The notes beneath the pieces were generated by a model that saw only the letters and a program-made list of their open reading frames with translations, made no database searches and was not told the DNA's origin. A DNA stretch of 64,000 nt from DASTBU01 sp035711845 (GTDB lineage Bacteria; Acidobacteriota; Vicinamibacteria; Vicinamibacterales; 2-12-FULL-66-21). A program made the translations under genes and the position numbers. The stretch covers positions 1 through 64,000 of the forward strand of contig DASTBU010000058.1 in NCBI GenBank assembly GCA_035711845.1, in the 5' to 3' direction. Positions 26,041-34,691 of the stretch are shown here, piece after piece. Each line of letters begins with the position of its first letter. The stretch's first letter is position 1.

Positions 26041-26581
26041 CCTCTTCGCGGCTCCAGTAGCGGCCGAACTCTTCGAGATAGGTCAGCGTCTCGAGCGACC
26101 GCATGCGATCGAAGAAGAGCACACCGTCGAGATGGTCCGTCTCGTGCTGGATCACCCGGGCGGTGTAGCCGCCGGCCCTCAGCTCGATGCGCTTGCCGCG
26201 CCGATCGTAGGCCTGCACGACGATCTGCTTCGCGCGCGGGACCCGCCCCCTGATCTCCGGGATGCTCAGGCAGCCTTCCCACTCTTCGGCGACGGCATCG
26301 CCGACGAGCTGGATCTCGGGATTGATCAGGGCCATCAACGGCACGTGCTCCTCCTCGCCCTCGTCCTCGTGCGGCTGGGGCGCAAAGCCCGCCACGAACA
26401 GCCTGAGGCTCTCGTGCACCTGCGGCGCGGCCAGCCCCACACCCTGATACTCCTTCATCGTCTGGAACATGTCGTCGATGAGCTGCTGGATGCGGGGACT
26501 CCGGATGTCTGCCGGATCGACTGCACGGGCGCGAGCACGGAGCACGGGGTGCCCCATCCGCGCGACTTTCAGGATGGCCAT
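26027..26581 (-). CDS. def: Peptide deformylase
   Basis: 184 residues. All three catalytic motifs are present: GVGLAAPQ (47-54), EGCLS (102-106, metal ligand C104) and HETDH (146-150, ligands H146 and H150, catalytic E147). It removes the formyl group from nascent proteins. The start at MAILKV is chosen because family members begin about ten residues before the conserved HPVLR. An in-frame extension of 21 residues overlaps a GGGGTCAG...CTGACCCC inverted repeat and is not conserved. An insertion of acidic residues (HEDEGEEEH, about 71-79) is unusual. Confidence 0.96.
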   Translation of the reverse strand: MAILKVARMGHPVLRARARAVDPADIRSPRIQQLIDDMFQTMKEYQGVGLAAPQVHESLRLFVAGFAPQPHEDEGEEEHVPLMALINPEIQLVGDAVAEEWEGCLSIPEIRGRVPRAKQIVVQAYDRRGKRIELRAGGYTARVIQHETDHLDGVLFFDRMRSLETLTYLEEFGRYWSREEVRAE

Positions 26582-26621
26582 GAGCTGATTATATTCGTCG
26601 CGGGTCAGGCTCCCCTCGCCG

Positions 26622-26671
26622 GGGGTCAGGTCGTGCTGTTCCACAGAACCCGCAAATCAAGAGCTGACCCC
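26622..26671. repeat. GGGGTCAG / CTGACCCC inverted repeat upstream of def
   Basis: Eight-base arms GGGGTCAG (26622-26629) and CTGACCCC (26664-26671) separated by 34 bases, just upstream of the peptide deformylase start. The arm is the same word found in the stronger hairpin at 41222-41249, so it is probably a dispersed REP-like element. Confidence 0.6.
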
Positions 26672-26858
26672 AGCTTTGATCGATCGGCTGCCAGAATTGC
26701 AATGGGGGACGCCGAGCTCGGCTGGAAATCGGCCAGAACTGCAGGCAGCGGGCTGGTATACTTCTGGCCTCTCCCGAGCTAATAGCCGTGCGCCCTGCGC
26801 CCGATACCACGGCCAGCTGCGATGCCGCCCGGCGGCGCTTTCAGATACCGGGGTTGTG

Positions 26859-27314
26859 ATGAAGAACAAGACTTTGTTGACTGTGATGTCGCTCTGCTTG
26901 GCGGCCGGCCTGGAAGCCGGCTGCATCGAGTTCGAACGAGAGAGCTCGCTGGGCCCCTCGGGCACCGGGGCCCTGCTCGGCAACTGGACCTCGGGCAGCC
27001 TCGTTCCACAGGCGAATCAGTGCAGCGATTTCAAGTGGAACGTGACGGAGCAGACCGGCAACAGCGCGTCGGGTACGTTCAGCGCGTCCTGCGCAGGCAA
27101 CCTCGAGCTCAACGGAACGGCGCAAGGGACGCTGAACGGGTCCGTCGTTACGTGGACCGCGCAGGCCAACGCCACCGCGCCCGGCCTGGCGGCGGCGTGC
27201 CCGATTTCGCTGGCGGGGACCGCCGAGCTGCTCGTCGACTCGATTCGGATTCCCTACTCGGGCACGACCTGCCTCGGGCCGGTCAGCGGGGTCGAAACGC
27301 TCAAGAAAAATTGA
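26859..27314 (+). CDS. Small putative lipoprotein
   Basis: 151 residues. The N-terminus MKNKTLLTVMSLCLAAGLEAGC is a signal sequence with lipobox LEAGC. After a short linker the protein forms a Cys- and Asn/Ser/Thr-rich beta domain (GNWTSGSLVP, CSDFKWNVTE, GTFSASCAGNLELNGTAQGT) resembling small outer-membrane-facing beta-barrels, with cysteines at regular intervals that could pair. It is not assigned to a named family. The ATG at 26859 was selected because it starts the signal sequence; longer readings are not supported. A TATACT hexamer at about 26758-26763 may be a -10 element. Confidence 0.7.
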   Translation: MKNKTLLTVMSLCLAAGLEAGCIEFERESSLGPSGTGALLGNWTSGSLVPQANQCSDFKWNVTEQTGNSASGTFSASCAGNLELNGTAQGTLNGSVVTWTAQANATAPGLAAACPISLAGTAELLVDSIRIPYSGTTCLGPVSGVETLKKN

Positions 27315-27322
27315 CCGAAGCT

Positions 27323-28330
27323 TCAGGCCAATTGGTCGGCCGACTTCGCGCCGTAGAACTCGAACCAGGGGCGCGCCGGCTTCAGGCGATCGTTGACGTT
27401 CTTGATGTTCTTCACGCCTTCGCTCTCGAGCCAGGCGCGGAAGCCCTGGGCGCCGCTCTTGCCGTAGACGGGGATCCCGTCCTTCCAGGTCGCACGGCCG
27501 CACAGCACGCCTGAGAACCGCGTTCCTGCCTCCCCGGCCAGCTCGAGCGACTCGGTGAACTCCGCGTTGCTCACGCCGGCCGACAGGTAGATGAACGGGC
27601 GGGTCGCCACCGCCGCCGCACGGCGGAAATGATCCATGGCGTCCTGCTTCGAGTAGGCCTTCTGCCCGCCGAACGCTTTCGCGTCCTCGACGAACTTCAT
27701 GTTGACCGGCACTTCGACCTTCATCACGTCGACGCCGTAGCGATCCTTGGTGAACTCCTCCATGCTCCCCGTGACGATCTCGGGCTTCTTCTTCGCGAAA
27801 TCGAGGCCCTTCTCGTCGGTGCCCTCGTCGTAGCCGACGAACTCGAGGAAGAAGGGAATGTCGTTGGCGCGGCACTCGTCGCCGATGCGCTCGACCCACG
27901 CGTGCTTCTGATCGTTGATCGCCTTCGGATCGAACGGCGTGTAGTAGAGCAGGATCTTGACGCAGTTGGCGCCGACTTCCTTCAGCCGCCGCACAGACCA
28001 GTGATCGAGCAGGTCGGGGAGACGGCCGGGGCCGGTCTTGTCGTAGCCGGTCTTCTCGTACGCCAGGAGCAGCCCGGCGTTCTTCGCCCGCCGCTTGCTG
28101 GCCGGAATACCCCATTCCGGATCCAGCAGGATCGCGCTCGCGTGCGGCGTCAGGACCTCGCTGACGAGGATCTTGAACTCCTCCATCTCCTTGTCGCCGA
28201 CATCGCCGCCTTTTTCCTTTGCAAGCGCCTTCTTCAGCGAACCGCGCTGATCCATCGCGGCCGCGGCGATCACTCCGCGGCTGTCGGAGACAGCCTTCAT
28301 GCCGGTTAGCTTGCCAGGTGTTATTTTCAT
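27323..28330 (-). CDS. lacD: Tagatose 1,6-bisphosphate aldolase (class I, LacD family)
   Basis: 335 residues, the normal LacD length. Conserved segments include SRGVIAAAAMDQRGSLKK, ILLDPEWGIP, KILLYYTPFD, EFVGYDEGTD, VEVPVNMKFVEDAKA, FIYLSAGVSNAEFTESLELA and GVLCGRATWKDGIPV. The Schiff-base lysine is expected in VKILLYY or DVMKVEVP. It cleaves tagatose-1,6-bisphosphate, and usually fructose-1,6-bisphosphate, to triose phosphates. No other tagatose-pathway gene is nearby, so it may serve as a glycolytic aldolase. AGGAG ten bases upstream supports ATG 28330. The stop lies eight bases from the convergent lipoprotein stop. Confidence 0.93.
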   Translation of the reverse strand: MKITPGKLTGMKAVSDSRGVIAAAAMDQRGSLKKALAKEKGGDVGDKEMEEFKILVSEVLTPHASAILLDPEWGIPASKRRAKNAGLLLAYEKTGYDKTGPGRLPDLLDHWSVRRLKEVGANCVKILLYYTPFDPKAINDQKHAWVERIGDECRANDIPFFLEFVGYDEGTDEKGLDFAKKKPEIVTGSMEEFTKDRYGVDVMKVEVPVNMKFVEDAKAFGGQKAYSKQDAMDHFRRAAAVATRPFIYLSAGVSNAEFTESLELAGEAGTRFSGVLCGRATWKDGIPVYGKSGAQGFRAWLESEGVKNIKNVNDRLKPARPWFEFYGAKSADQLA

Positions 28331-28465
28331 CGCGATTGCGCTCCTGAACCAAAATGCAGCCGAAGCCGAACCCCCACCCGACGCGGCCTGGAACCTGAAG
28401 GCGACTGCCGCCCTGGCGGGGCCGTCGCGTCTACCCGCCCGGGCCACGGCGAGGGTGGAAGCAGA

Positions 28466-29635
28466 TCATTCTATTACAGGGAAGTCGAAGCGCTCCACGG
28501 CGGCGGCCGCCACTGCCTGCTCCACGATCTCGTCGATGGGAAGCGCCGCTTCCGCCGTCAGGACATCACGCCTGCGGGCCCTCGTCGCCGGATGGCGGGG
28601 CGTGAACAGCGTGCAGCAGTCCTGATCGGGAATGATCGAGATCGGATACGTACCGAGGCGCTGGGCTTCGGCGGTAATCTCTTCCTTGTCCATCCCGATG
28701 AGTGGCCGCAGCACGGGGAGCGCCGCGACCTCGTTGATCACGGTCAGGTTCTCCAACGTCTGGGAGGCGACCTGGCCGACGACCTCTCCTGTAACGAGCG
28801 CCTGCCCGCGGTGCTGCCGCGCAACGGCTTGCGCGATGCGCATCATCAGCCTCCGGTAGATCACGACGCGCAGCGGCGGCGCGACGCTCAGCACGACCCG
28901 CTGCTGGATCTCACCAAACGGGACCAGGAACAACCAGGAGTGATACTGAAACTGCGTGAGGAGCGCCACCAGCTCGCGCACCTTCTCCTGCGAAGCGCGC
29001 GACAGTATCGGATAGCTGTGGAAGTGCACGAGCAGCACGCGGCATCCGCGCCGCATCATGCGCCACGCGGCCACGGGCGAATCGATGCCGCCCGAGAGGA
29101 GGCAGACAGCCTTCCCGCTCGACCCGACCGGAAGCCCGCCGGCACCAGGCTCCTTTCCAAAGTAGTAGAACGCCTCGCTGGTCAGCGCCTCGACGTGGAT
29201 GGTCAGCTCGGGATGAGCGAGGTCGACGAGCCAGCCGCGCGCCTCCTTGATGCGGCCGCCGACCTCGCGCTCGATCTGCGGCGACGTCAACGCAAAGCGC
29301 TTGTCGGCCCGGCGCGCGGACACCCTGAACGATCGCGGATCGGATGGATCCAGATCGCGCAGAATTCCCCCGGCAATGGCGTCCACGTCGAGCGGGGCGC
29401 GGCCGGCGCGCGCGAAGTTTGCGACGCCGAACACCCTGGAGAGGCGACCTCGAACGACGGGCCAGTCCGCCTCCGGCCCGAGCACGACCTCGATCCTGCC
29501 CATCAGCGCGCGGACCTGCCGGACATCGAGGTCCGAAACGGCCTGGCGGAGGTTCCGCACCAGCCGCGCGACGAACCACGGGCGGTTCCGGCCCTTGAGA
29601 GCGATCTCCTGGTAGTGAACGATGACCGATTTCAT
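28466..29635 (-). CDS. thiI: tRNA 4-thiouridine synthase ThiI (no rhodanese domain)
   Basis: 389 residues: N-terminal ferredoxin-like and THUMP domains (about 1-165) bind tRNA, and a PP-loop ATPase domain carries SGGIDS at 181-186. The E. coli enzyme has a C-terminal rhodanese domain; this one ends soon after the DQDCCTLFTPRHPATRA block, as in Gram-positive short forms, and must receive sulfur from another donor. The internal cysteine pair in DQDCC likely forms the disulfide/persulfide site. It thiolates U8 of tRNA and may supply thiamine synthesis. The start ATG directly borders the 257-bp inverted-repeat element. Confidence 0.93.
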   Translation of the reverse strand: MKSVIVHYQEIALKGRNRPWFVARLVRNLRQAVSDLDVRQVRALMGRIEVVLGPEADWPVVRGRLSRVFGVANFARAGRAPLDVDAIAGGILRDLDPSDPRSFRVSARRADKRFALTSPQIEREVGGRIKEARGWLVDLAHPELTIHVEALTSEAFYYFGKEPGAGGLPVGSSGKAVCLLSGGIDSPVAAWRMMRRGCRVLLVHFHSYPILSRASQEKVRELVALLTQFQYHSWLFLVPFGEIQQRVVLSVAPPLRVVIYRRLMMRIAQAVARQHRGQALVTGEVVGQVASQTLENLTVINEVAALPVLRPLIGMDKEEITAEAQRLGTYPISIIPDQDCCTLFTPRHPATRARRRDVLTAEAALPIDEIVEQAVAAAAVERFDFPVIE

Positions 29636-29640
29636 GAATC

Positions 29641-29897
29641 GCAGATTCGTCGATTGCGGATTGCAGATTAATTGCAGATTGGGGATTGTTGATTTTGGAT
29701 TTTATTCGGGGATTCGACGGGGGCAGCGTCGTGGGAATAGGGTGGTCGGGGATCGGACCAGGGCAGCGTCGAGGAAAGACAGGGGACGACGCGGCGGAGC
29801 GCATCGAACCCCGACAATCATCAATCCCCGAATAAAATCCCCAATCGACAACCCCCAATCTCCAATCAATCCGCAATCCCCCAATCAACGAATCTGC
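29641..29897. repeat. 257-bp imperfect inverted-repeat element with GATT heptamer rhythm
   Basis: Left and right arms of about 75 bp are imperfect reverse complements. They include a perfect 18-bp pair (29697-29714 with 29823-29840; GGATTTTATTCGGGGATT and its complement) and terminal GCAGATTCG/CGAATCTGC (29641-29649, 29889-29897). The arms are built mainly from 7-base steps ending in GATT (GCGGATT, GCAGATT, GGGGATT, TTGGATT). The ~108-bp centre contains a direct repeat GGGCAGCGTCG at 29721 and 29761. The element fills the thiI-hpnE gap and supplies the last codons and stop of hpnE. Confidence 0.9.
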
Positions 29898-31237
29898 AAC
29901 ACCATGCTGGCCGCCATGTGGCCGCTGACGACCGCGCTTTCGATCGTGCCGGGCAGGCCCGTGTCGATCCAGTCTCCGGCGAGAAACAGACCATCGATCG
30001 GCGTCCTCACGCCTGGCCGCGGCGGCTGGCCGTGAGAGAGCGCGAAGGTCGCCCGCTTCTCCCGGATTACGGTCCCGCCGATCAGCTTCGCGATCCTCGC
30101 CGCGGGCAGCGCATCGGCGACTTCCTGAGCCGCTCTCGCGATCACCTGATCGGCATCCTGGTTGACGAGCGTTTCCGCGCCGCTCGCCACGAGCGACAGG
30201 TGCGAGAGCTCGCTTCCGAACGCCAGCCGCTTGTCGAACACCCACTGCATCGCGCGCCCGGGCAGGCCGACGAACGGCTCATCCATCACCTGCCGGTCGT
30301 ACCACAGGTTCACGGTGACGATGGGCATCGAGTCCATGTCGTCTGCGGCTCTGACGATCTCCCGCATCAGGGGGGGTGGCTCCCCCGCGAACAACGGCCG
30401 CAGACCGAACCACGGAACGGCGCAGACCACCCGGCTGCAGGCAATCCGCTCGCCGCGCACATCGACCCCCGCGAGTGATCCGCCCTCGAACCTGAGACGT
30501 GCGAGGGCGTTCGTGCGGACGCTGCCGCCTCGCGCTTCGATGTACGCGCGGGCCGGCTCCGCGTACATCAGGTGCAGCGGACGAGAAGGCCACGCGATCG
30601 CCGCAGCGGCGGGATCGGGTCCGAACATCTCCGCGAGCACGCGGACGAACGGCGCTGCCGACGAGGTTTCCGGCGGCTGATTCAGCGCCGCGACTGCGAG
30701 CGGCTCCCACAGCCAGGCACGCAGCTTTGCACCCTGTCCGTTCTCGCGGAGCCAGTCCGATACGGTCGATTCGGCGGGCACGACCGACACGCGGCCCGAG
30801 CGCTGAAGCTCGCGATGCGCCTTGCGCAGCGGTCCCGCCAGCCTCAGCACGGAGAGCCGCTCGCGCCAGGGCATGGAATCCCAATCCAGGACCGCAGCCA
30901 GCAGATGCAGCGGCGGCGGAAGCGGCGGGCACCGAAGCTCGGAACGGCGTCCGACCGGATCCAGGTAGGGGACGGTCAGTCCACCCTGCCGCCGGACGTT
31001 GCCCCCTGCGCCGATGCGCTCGAGGAAGCGGAACGTCTGATAGTAGCACCCGAAGAGGACGTGCTGGCCGTTGTCGACGAGCTCACCGCTGCGCCGATCG
31101 AGGAATGCGGTGGCACGCCCCCCCAGTTGCGGGCGGGCGTCGAGCACCGCCACGCGCACGCCCGCACCGGCAAGGACGCTCGCGGCGCTCAGGCCCGCAA
31201 ACCCGCCGCCGACGACCACGACGTCGGGCGCCGTCAT
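29885..31237 (-). CDS. hpnE: HpnE, hydroxysqualene dehydroxylase (FAD amine-oxidase-like desaturase)
   Basis: 450 residues. An N-terminal dinucleotide-binding motif VVVGGGFAGLSAA and an FAD-contacting GGRATAF lie near the start, and DGLFLAGDWIDTGLPGTIESAV closes the FAD site near the C-terminus. This is the squalene-associated desaturase fold. It reductively removes the hydroxyl from hydroxysqualene, giving squalene, the last step of the HpnCDE route. It overlaps hpnD by four bases (ATGA). Its C-terminal four codons lie inside the inverted-repeat element, evidence that the element inserted at or after the gene end. Confidence 0.94.
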   Translation of the reverse strand: MTAPDVVVVGGGFAGLSAASVLAGAGVRVAVLDARPQLGGRATAFLDRRSGELVDNGQHVLFGCYYQTFRFLERIGAGGNVRRQGGLTVPYLDPVGRRSELRCPPLPPPLHLLAAVLDWDSMPWRERLSVLRLAGPLRKAHRELQRSGRVSVVPAESTVSDWLRENGQGAKLRAWLWEPLAVAALNQPPETSSAAPFVRVLAEMFGPDPAAAAIAWPSRPLHLMYAEPARAYIEARGGSVRTNALARLRFEGGSLAGVDVRGERIACSRVVCAVPWFGLRPLFAGEPPPLMREIVRAADDMDSMPIVTVNLWYDRQVMDEPFVGLPGRAMQWVFDKRLAFGSELSHLSLVASGAETLVNQDADQVIARAAQEVADALPAARIAKLIGGTVIREKRATFALSHGQPPRPGVRTPIDGLFLAGDWIDTGLPGTIESAVVSGHMAASMVLQIR

Positions 31238-32079
31238 GGACGGAGCATGGTGCGGCCCCAGGTCGCTGCGGCAATCAGCGCGCGTCGGGGCCGTGGAATG
31301 CGCACGACCTCCGAGAACACGTCGAACTCCCGCTGCTCGATCTTGTCGAGGATTGCGCGATAAATGGCGCCCATGATCTCGGCCGCCACGAGCCGCCGCG
31401 CGTCGCCCGCCGGCAGGCTGCGGGCCGCACGGCCGTAGTAATCGCGCGCGCGCTCCGCTTGATGCCGCAGCAGCGCCCTGACCGCGGGCGAACGCACGCC
31501 GCTTCCGGCCGCCGCGGCTTCGTGGCTGACGTCCGCTTCGGTGCAGCCGAATTGCTGCAGGTCGTTCTGCGGGATGTACAGCCGCCCCCGCGCGAGGTCA
31601 CCGGGCACATCGCGCAGGATGTTCGTCAGCTGAAGAGCGACGCCGAGCTCGGTCGCATAGTGCCGCGAGGCGGTCTCGCGATAGCCGAAGATCTCCAGAC
31701 AAATCAACCCCACGGCCGACGCAACCCGGATGCAGTACTCGTACAGCTCCTCGAAGTTCGCGTATCGACGAGGCGTCACGTCCATCTCGACCCCTTCGAT
31801 CAGCGCCTCGAAAGAGGACTTCGGCAGATGGAACTGGCCGATATATGGAACGAGCGCCAGGCCCTGCGGCGTCTGCGGCAGGCCACCCTCGAAGCACGCC
31901 CCGAGCTCCTGACGCCACCGCGCCAGCTCGTCTGCGGCACGCGTCTCATCTCCCGCCCCCACCTCGTCGGTCGCATCGTCCACCGCCCGGCAGAAGTCCC
32001 AGACGGCGACGATGGCCCGGCGCTTTTCGGCAGGGAGGACGAGGAACGAGTAGTAGAAGTTCGTGTCGCGCGCGCTCAT
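31234..32079 (-). CDS. hpnD: HpnD, presqualene diphosphate synthase
   Basis: 281 residues of the squalene/phytoene synthase fold. Two Asp-rich prenyl-diphosphate motifs are visible: RAVDDATDE (early) and LTNILRDVPGDLARGRLYIP (late). It condenses two farnesyl diphosphates to presqualene diphosphate. It overlaps both neighbours by four bases (hpnC upstream, hpnE downstream). The ATG at 32079 is chosen because the conserved FYYSFLVLPAEKR begins at residue 8; a longer frame runs through hpnC sequence and is spurious. Confidence 0.94.
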   Translation of the reverse strand: MSARDTNFYYSFLVLPAEKRRAIVAVWDFCRAVDDATDEVGAGDETRAADELARWRQELGACFEGGLPQTPQGLALVPYIGQFHLPKSSFEALIEGVEMDVTPRRYANFEELYEYCIRVASAVGLICLEIFGYRETASRHYATELGVALQLTNILRDVPGDLARGRLYIPQNDLQQFGCTEADVSHEAAAAGSGVRSPAVRALLRHQAERARDYYGRAARSLPAGDARRLVAAEIMGAIYRAILDKIEQREFDVFSEVVRIPRPRRALIAAATWGRTMLRP

Positions 32080-32966
32080 CGCGTCCACACGAGCGAGTCC
32101 CACAAGAGCCAGGCAACGTCGGGCGCACCGAGCGCCGGGCGTTCGTCGAAGGAGTCGCGACGAACCCGCTCCACCTTTTCGAGCACCCGCCAACCTCCGA
32201 GCCAGGTGACTCGCAGCTCCCAGCGCAAGCGCCCCTGGACCACATCGCAGACGGACCGGCCGGCCACGAACAGCTCGCGGGTGCGCTCCACCATCAGATC
32301 CATCAGCATCCGCCACTCATCCGTGATCCGGCGATCCGCGAGATCCGCTTCCCGCGCTCCCGTGCGTACGAGATCCTCGTGCGGGACGTAGAGTCGCCCG
32401 TTGTTCCAGTCGCGGCCGAGGTCTTGCCAGAAGTTGGTCAATTGAAGCGCCGTGCAGATCGCGTCGGAAGCCCGATAGAGCCTGTCGTCGCTGTACCCGG
32501 CGACGCGCAGCACGAGCCGTCCTATGGGGTCGGCAGAACGACGGCAGTAATCGAGGACCTCGGCCCAGGTCGCGTACCTCGTGGTCGTGATGTCCTGCCT
32601 GAACGCGCTCAGCAGATCCTCGAAGAGACCGAGCGGAAGCGCGTGGCGCCGCATCGTTCGACCGAGCGCGTGAAAAATCAGGTCGTCCCCGGTTGCCTTC
32701 TCGGCGGGCTCGGACGGCTCGTCCGCTGCCGCCGCTCTCAGACGTGCCAGCCAGTCGTCGAGCAGGCGACATCGCTCGTCATCGGGGAGGCCGGCTTCGT
32801 CCGCGAAGTCGTCCGCGCGCCGCGCAAATGCGTAAATCGCCGCGATGTGCGGACGCATGGCCGCCGGCAGCAGATACGACGCAACCGGGAAGTTCTCGTA
32901 GTGATCGCGCGCGAGCCGCTCGCAGTATGCGTAGGCGCGATCACGCGCGATCGGCGTCCTCACCAT
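32076..32966 (-). CDS. hpnC: HpnC, hydroxysqualene synthase
   Basis: 296 residues of the squalene/phytoene synthase fold. Motifs include YENFPVASYLLP near the start, FARRADDFADEAG (first Asp-rich motif) and TNFWQDLGRDWNNGRLYVP (second). HpnC converts presqualene diphosphate to hydroxysqualene, which HpnE then reduces. The two paralogous synthases followed by the desaturase are diagnostic of the bacterial HpnCDE route to squalene and hopanoids. The stop overlaps the hpnD start by ATGA and the start overlaps the PduO-type gene end by seven bases, so all four minus-strand genes probably form one transcript. Confidence 0.94.
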   Translation of the reverse strand: MVRTPIARDRAYAYCERLARDHYENFPVASYLLPAAMRPHIAAIYAFARRADDFADEAGLPDDERCRLLDDWLARLRAAAADEPSEPAEKATGDDLIFHALGRTMRRHALPLGLFEDLLSAFRQDITTTRYATWAEVLDYCRRSADPIGRLVLRVAGYSDDRLYRASDAICTALQLTNFWQDLGRDWNNGRLYVPHEDLVRTGAREADLADRRITDEWRMLMDLMVERTRELFVAGRSVCDVVQGRLRWELRVTWLGGWRVLEKVERVRRDSFDERPALGAPDVAWLLWDSLVWTR

Positions 32967-33499
32967 TCGCTCTCTGCGAGGCCCGCGCGGCGATTCGCAA
33001 CCCGGGCCATGACGAAGAGCAGGTCGGAGATCCGGTTCATGTATGTCAGGATCCCGGGCTCGACCGCGTCGCGTCCAAGCGCGACGATCGAGCGTTCGGC
33101 CCGGCGGCAGACCGTGCGCGCGACATGCAGCGAGGCCCCGGCCACCCCGCCCCCCGGCAGGATGAACTTCCGCAACGGAGGCAGATCGGCGTCCAGCGTG
33201 TCGATCCAGCTCTCGAGCCGCTCGATATCTCGTGCGCCGATCGCCGCCTTGGTGACGCGGTCCGCGATTCTGTGCGCCGGGTCGGCCAGGCGAGCGCCTA
33301 TCGCGAAGAGGTCGCGTTGAAGCTGTTCCAGTATCGAGGCGAGGTCGGCATCGCCCGCGCCCGACCGTACGAGTCCAAGCCAGGCGCTGAGCTCGTCGAC
33401 ATCCCCATACGCCGCCACGCGAGGCTCGGATTTCGAGACGCGCGCGCCGCCGAACAGGCTCGTGTCGCCGCTGTCGCCGGTCCTGGTGTAGATTTTCAC
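32960..33499 (-). CDS. Cob(I)alamin adenosyltransferase, PduO/MMAB type
   Basis: 179 residues. The N-terminus KIYTRTGDSGDTSLFGGARVSK is the ATP-binding signature of PduO-type enzymes. Helical-bundle residues follow in the LPPLRKFILPGGG and ARTVCRRAERSIV segments, and the C-terminus has YMNRISDLLFVMAR. It attaches the adenosyl group of ATP to cob(I)alamin to form coenzyme B12. Translation starts at GTG 33499. It is the first gene of the hpn transcript, although its chemistry is unrelated, and is divergent from mutY by 50 bp. Confidence 0.93.
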   Translation of the reverse strand: MKIYTRTGDSGDTSLFGGARVSKSEPRVAAYGDVDELSAWLGLVRSGAGDADLASILEQLQRDLFAIGARLADPAHRIADRVTKAAIGARDIERLESWIDTLDADLPPLRKFILPGGGVAGASLHVARTVCRRAERSIVALGRDAVEPGILTYMNRISDLLFVMARVANRRAGLAESEW

Positions 33500-33549
33500 A
33501 CGATGATTATAGGCATGTTCCACAGCCGGTCCCGTCGGCCTCCGGCCTG

Positions 33550-34290
33550 ATGATCGGCCGCACTGCTCCACGGCCGGGTCGCCGCCGGGCGCGCCCACCG
33601 GTCGACCTCGAGCTGCCGGATTCGATGGCCCGGCAGCAGTTCCGCCGTCGGCTCCTGCAGTGGTACCGCAGGTATGGCCGCGACCTGCCCTGGCGCCAGA
33701 CGACGGACCCGTATCACATCCTGGTATCCGAGGTGATGCTGCAGCAGACGCAGGTGGATCGCGTGCTGCCGAAGTACCACGAGTGGCTGCAGAAGTACCC
33801 GACACTCGAAGCGCTCGCGAAAGCGCCCGACGCAGACGTCGCAGAAACCTGGCGGCCCCTGGGATACAACATCAGGCCGCGACGGCTGCATGCGATCGCG
33901 CGTGAGTCGGTCGCCAGCTACGGCGGCACGCTCCCCTCCGACGAGCAAACGCTCCTCTCGTTCAAGGGTATCGGCGCCTACACGGCAGGTGCGGTCCTGA
34001 GCTTCGCGTTCGGTCGGCGCGCCGCGATCCTCGACACGAATGTCGCCCGCGTCCTGTTTCGCGTCTTCGTGGGCCGGGGCCATCCGAAAGCGCACGCGAT
34101 GCGCAGACACCTCTGGGCCCTGTCCCGCGCCGTGCTCCCGCGGCGCCACGTCTTCGACTTCAATCAGGCGCTCATGGATTTCGGCGCCACGATGTGCGTT
34201 GCGCGGAAACCCAGGTGCCTCATTTGCCCGATGAGGCGGGACTGCGCAGCGTATCCGTTCAATCCCGACAACGAGCGGCCCGCGGTGTGA
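33550..34290 (+). CDS. mutY: A/G-specific adenine glycosylase MutY (short, without MutT-like domain)
   Basis: 246 residues. Catalytic E61 is in SEVMLQQTQ, the helix-hairpin-helix is LLSFKGIGAYTAGAVL (about 136-150), and the nucleophile-site Asp D162 is in ILDTNVARV. Four cysteines C216, C223, C226 and C232 give the C-x6-C-x2-C-x5-C iron-sulfur cluster. It removes A opposite 8-oxo-G. It ends right after the cluster, so it lacks the C-terminal 8-oxo-G-reading domain of E. coli MutY; the next gene encodes a separate NUDIX protein that overlaps it by four bases. The start may be at ATG 33550 or at the later ATG 33625. Confidence 0.92.
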   Translation: MIGRTAPRPGRRRARPPVDLELPDSMARQQFRRRLLQWYRRYGRDLPWRQTTDPYHILVSEVMLQQTQVDRVLPKYHEWLQKYPTLEALAKAPDADVAETWRPLGYNIRPRRLHAIARESVASYGGTLPSDEQTLLSFKGIGAYTAGAVLSFAFGRRAAILDTNVARVLFRVFVGRGHPKAHAMRRHLWALSRAVLPRRHVFDFNQALMDFGATMCVARKPRCLICPMRRDCAAYPFNPDNERPAV

Positions 34291-34691
34291 GCGGCCGTCC
34301 CAGGATCGTGGTCACGGCGGCCGTCGTACGGCGGGGCGGCACGTTCCTGGTCACGCGCCGCCCGCGCGGCGTTCACCTCGAAGGCTATTGGGAGTTTCCG
34401 GGCGGCAAGTGCGAGCCGGGAGAGCCACAGGAGGCGTGCCTGCGCCGCGAGATCGCCGAAGAGCTGGGCGTCGGCGTCAGGGTCGGCCGGAAGATCCTCG
34501 AGGTCGCCCATGACTACCCCGATCGAACCGTCGAGCTCCACTTCTTCGATTGCGAGCTCGCCGGTGAACCGGTGCCGCTCATCGGCCAGGAAGTGCGGTG
34601 GGCCGATCGCGACGATCTCGGCCGGCTCGAGTTCCCGCCGGCCGACGCCGAGCTGATCGAATGGCTTCAGGGCCGTGCCGGTTCGGCCTGA
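34287..34691 (+). CDS. mutT: NUDIX hydrolase, MutT/CTP-pyrophosphohydrolase type
   Basis: 134 residues. The Nudix box GGKCEPGEPQEACLRREIAEELGV is at about 40-63 with all catalytic acidic residues (REIAEE). The N-terminal VVTAAVVRRGGTFLVTRRP and the C-terminal substrate loop (PLIGQEVRWADRDDLGRLEFPPADAELIE) match MutT. It likely hydrolyses 8-oxo-dGTP, guarding against the same damage MutY repairs. The GTG start lies within the mutY stop (GTGTGA), so the two are co-translated. Its 3' end overlaps the convergent ygfZ gene by 25 bases. Confidence 0.9.
   Translation: MSGRPRIVVTAAVVRRGGTFLVTRRPRGVHLEGYWEFPGGKCEPGEPQEACLRREIAEELGVGVRVGRKILEVAHDYPDRTVELHFFDCELAGEPVPLIGQEVRWADRDDLGRLEFPPADAELIEWLQGRAGSA

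Noticed and set aside
30499..32391. 630-residue plus-strand frame across the hpn region
   Set aside because: It is antisense to hpnE, hpnD and hpnC with no domain; a shadow of coding on the other strand.
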